A DNA stretch of 64,000 nt from Bacteroidota bacterium. GTDB taxonomy: Bacteria > Bacteroidota > Bacteroidia > Chitinophagales > Chitinophagaceae. Shown piece by piece: positions 62,822-64,000 of the stretch (positions within the stretch are counted from its first letter, which is position 1; every line of letters begins with the position of its first letter). The position numbers were made by a program, and so were the translations under genes. The DNA is taken from NCBI GenBank assembly GCA_026391435.1, contig JAPLEJ010000040.1:106554-170553 (forward strand). Reading direction: 5' to 3'. The notes under the pieces were generated by a model that made no database searches, had not been told where the DNA came from, and saw only the letters and a program-made list of their open reading frames with translations.

Positions 62822-64000
62822 TTAGCTTCTGGTAAATTGTAGCCTTTGTCCTCTTATGCTTTCGTCAAATATTCCTTTATGGTAAACCAATTGACCATTC
62901 ACAAAAGTGGAATGAATTTGAAAAGGGAAATGGCTGCCCAATAATGGGCTCCAGCCACATTTATATAAAATATTTTCATTAGTGACAGTATAAGGAGTTT
63001 CCTCTACAAGCACTAAATCGGCATAATAGCCTTCTCTAATAAATCCTCGTTCTTTTATTTGGAAACAAGTGGCAACAGCGTGACTCATTTTTTCTACCAT
63101 TTTTTCCATGGTTAATTTCCCCTCCTTCACATATTTCAACATCAACATGACTGGATGCTGTACCAAGGGTAAACCTGCATGTGCATGCGAGTAATCACCT
63201 TGCTTTTCATCCCATGTATGTGGAGCATGGTCCGTTGCAATCACATCTAATTGATCGTTAAGTAAGCCTTCCCACAAAGCTGCTCTGTTTTCAGGTGCTT
63301 TGATAGCAGGATTACACTTAATTAAATTTCCTTTTGTCGCATAATCATTTGCAGTAAAATGTAAATGATGTACGCATACTTCGGAAGTGATGCGTTTTTC
63401 TGCTAGTGGAAGCATATTTGAAAACAACTGTAATTCCTTTGCAGTACTAATGTGTAATATATGTAATCGTGCATTAAACTTTTTTGCCAATTGAATGGCT
63501 TTGAAGGATGATTCAAAGCAGGCTTCTTCATTTCGAATGATCGGGTGATCGGAAATTTCTAAAATCGCTTTTGTGGATTCTAAAGCCGCTTTATTTTTTT
63601 TAATAATACTTTCTTCCTCACAATGCGTTGCTATTAATAGTTCCGATCCTTCGAATATTTTTTCTAAAACAAGTGGGTTGTCCACTAATAAATTACCTGT
63701 GCTTGCTCCCATGAATATTTTTACACCACATACCTCATTCTTTTTATCATTTGTTTTTAAAACCTCTTCCCAATTTTCTTGTGAAGTGCCCATGAAAAAG
63801 GAATAATTCGCTAAAGAATGTTGTGCACCCAATTTGTATTTATCTTCCAATAAGGCTTGTGTAAATACCGGTGGGACAGTATTGGGCATTTCCATGAAAC
63901 TAGTCACACCGCCAGCGATGGCTGCTTTGGCCTCAGTGTAAATAGTTGCTTTATGGGTTAATCCTGGTTCTCTAAAGTGCACTTGATCATCAATGGCACC
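62822..64000 (-). CDS. pyrC: Dihydroorotase (partial, N-terminus outside window)
   Basis: At least 392 residues of a dihydroorotase, which closes carbamoyl-aspartate to dihydroorotate. The frame runs to the right edge; the first visible residues are 'GAIDDQVHFREPGLTHKA'. Class I motifs seen: 'GVKIFMGASTG', 'LHILHISTAKE', 'EVCVHHLHFT', and the catalytic Asp in 'DVIATDHAPHTWDEKQ'. The metal motif usually read as HxH before FREPG is QVH here. An internal GTG at 63982 should not be taken as the start. With pyrD at 40 kb this gives two pyrimidine genes in the window. Confidence 0.93.
   Translation of the reverse strand, partial: GAIDDQVHFREPGLTHKATIYTEAKAAIAGGVTSFMEMPNTVPPVFTQALLEDKYKLGAQHSLANYSFFMGTSQENWEEVLKTNDKKNEVCGVKIFMGASTGNLLVDNPLVLEKIFEGSELLIATHCEEESIIKKNKAALESTKAILEISDHPIIRNEEACFESSFKAIQLAKKFNARLHILHISTAKELQLFSNMLPLAEKRITSEVCVHHLHFTANDYATKGNLIKCNPAIKAPENRAALWEGLLNDQLDVIATDHAPHTWDEKQGDYSHAHAGLPLVQHPVMLMLKYVKEGKLTMEKMVEKMSHAVATCFQIKERGFIREGYYADLVLVEETPYTVTNENILYKCGWSPLLGSHFPFQIHSTFVNGQLVYHKGIFDESIRGQRLQFTRS

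Overview
This window is AT-rich chromosomal DNA from a Bacteroidota bacterium, most likely Chitinophagaceae (Sphingobacteriia-like). The reasons are the absence of Shine-Dalgarno sequences before most starts, several copies of the Bacteroidota -7 promoter box TAnnTTTG, gliding-type genes (a GldA-like ATPase and a GldB-like lipoprotein beside nadE), a SusC-like plug motif, and secreted proteins whose signal peptides end in a short '..AQ' cleavage site. It is dense housekeeping DNA: no gap over 300 bases, and no tRNA, rRNA, insertion sequence, prophage or CRISPR array that I can see.

Layout. 1-8.4 kb: a truncated lipoprotein, gatB, a PDZ/plug protein, alaS, an M23 peptidase, two small genes and an AlkA-type glycosylase. 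8.4-19.1 kb, all minus: ppc, then an MBL hydrolase at the end of the rod-shape operon (mreB-mreC-mreD-mrdA-rodA), preceded by purD. 19.2-27.8 kb: a POT peptide transporter, acs, an MHS-type transporter with a small membrane protein, a GldA-like ABC ATPase, enolase, a DivIC/FtsB-like gene and nth. 27.8-34.9 kb: korA, a polysaccharide deacetylase, a Bax-inhibitor-1 protein, a fused 2-oxoacid dehydrogenase E1 and an M19 dipeptidase. 34.9-41.9 kb: prfA, galE, a two-component system, a glyoxalase-II-like hydrolase, pyrD and a thiolase. 42-48.5 kb: two large secreted Asp-box (BNR/sortilin-like) propeller paralogues in tandem. 48.6-56.4 kb: a NamZ-type (DUF1343) protein, nadE, a GldB-like gene, apaG, icd and a dihydrolipoamide acyltransferase. 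56.5-64 kb: a secreted zinc metalloprotease, a lysine/alanine-repeat histone-H1-like protein, a CoA-binding protein, a ComM/YifB ATPase, a short MutS-like ATPase and a truncated dihydroorotase.

The genes cover central carbon flow (ppc, eno, acs, icd, E1, E2, KorA, thiolase), translation (gatB, alaS, prfA), cell-wall shape and turnover (mre operon, M23, NamZ, galE, deacetylase), pyrimidine, purine and NAD synthesis (pyrC, pyrD, purD, nadE) and DNA repair (nth, alkA-like, MutS-like). Strong hairpins separate most transcription units and often serve both convergent neighbours. I found no obvious new defence or mobile system. The least ordinary items are the plug-plus-PDZ protein, the propeller pair with Gly/Arg-rich inserts, the transporter with a ~100-residue periplasmic insert, the short MutS-like protein, the repeat-built histone-like gene, and promoter boxes placed 3-4 bases before start codons, which suggests leaderless mRNAs.
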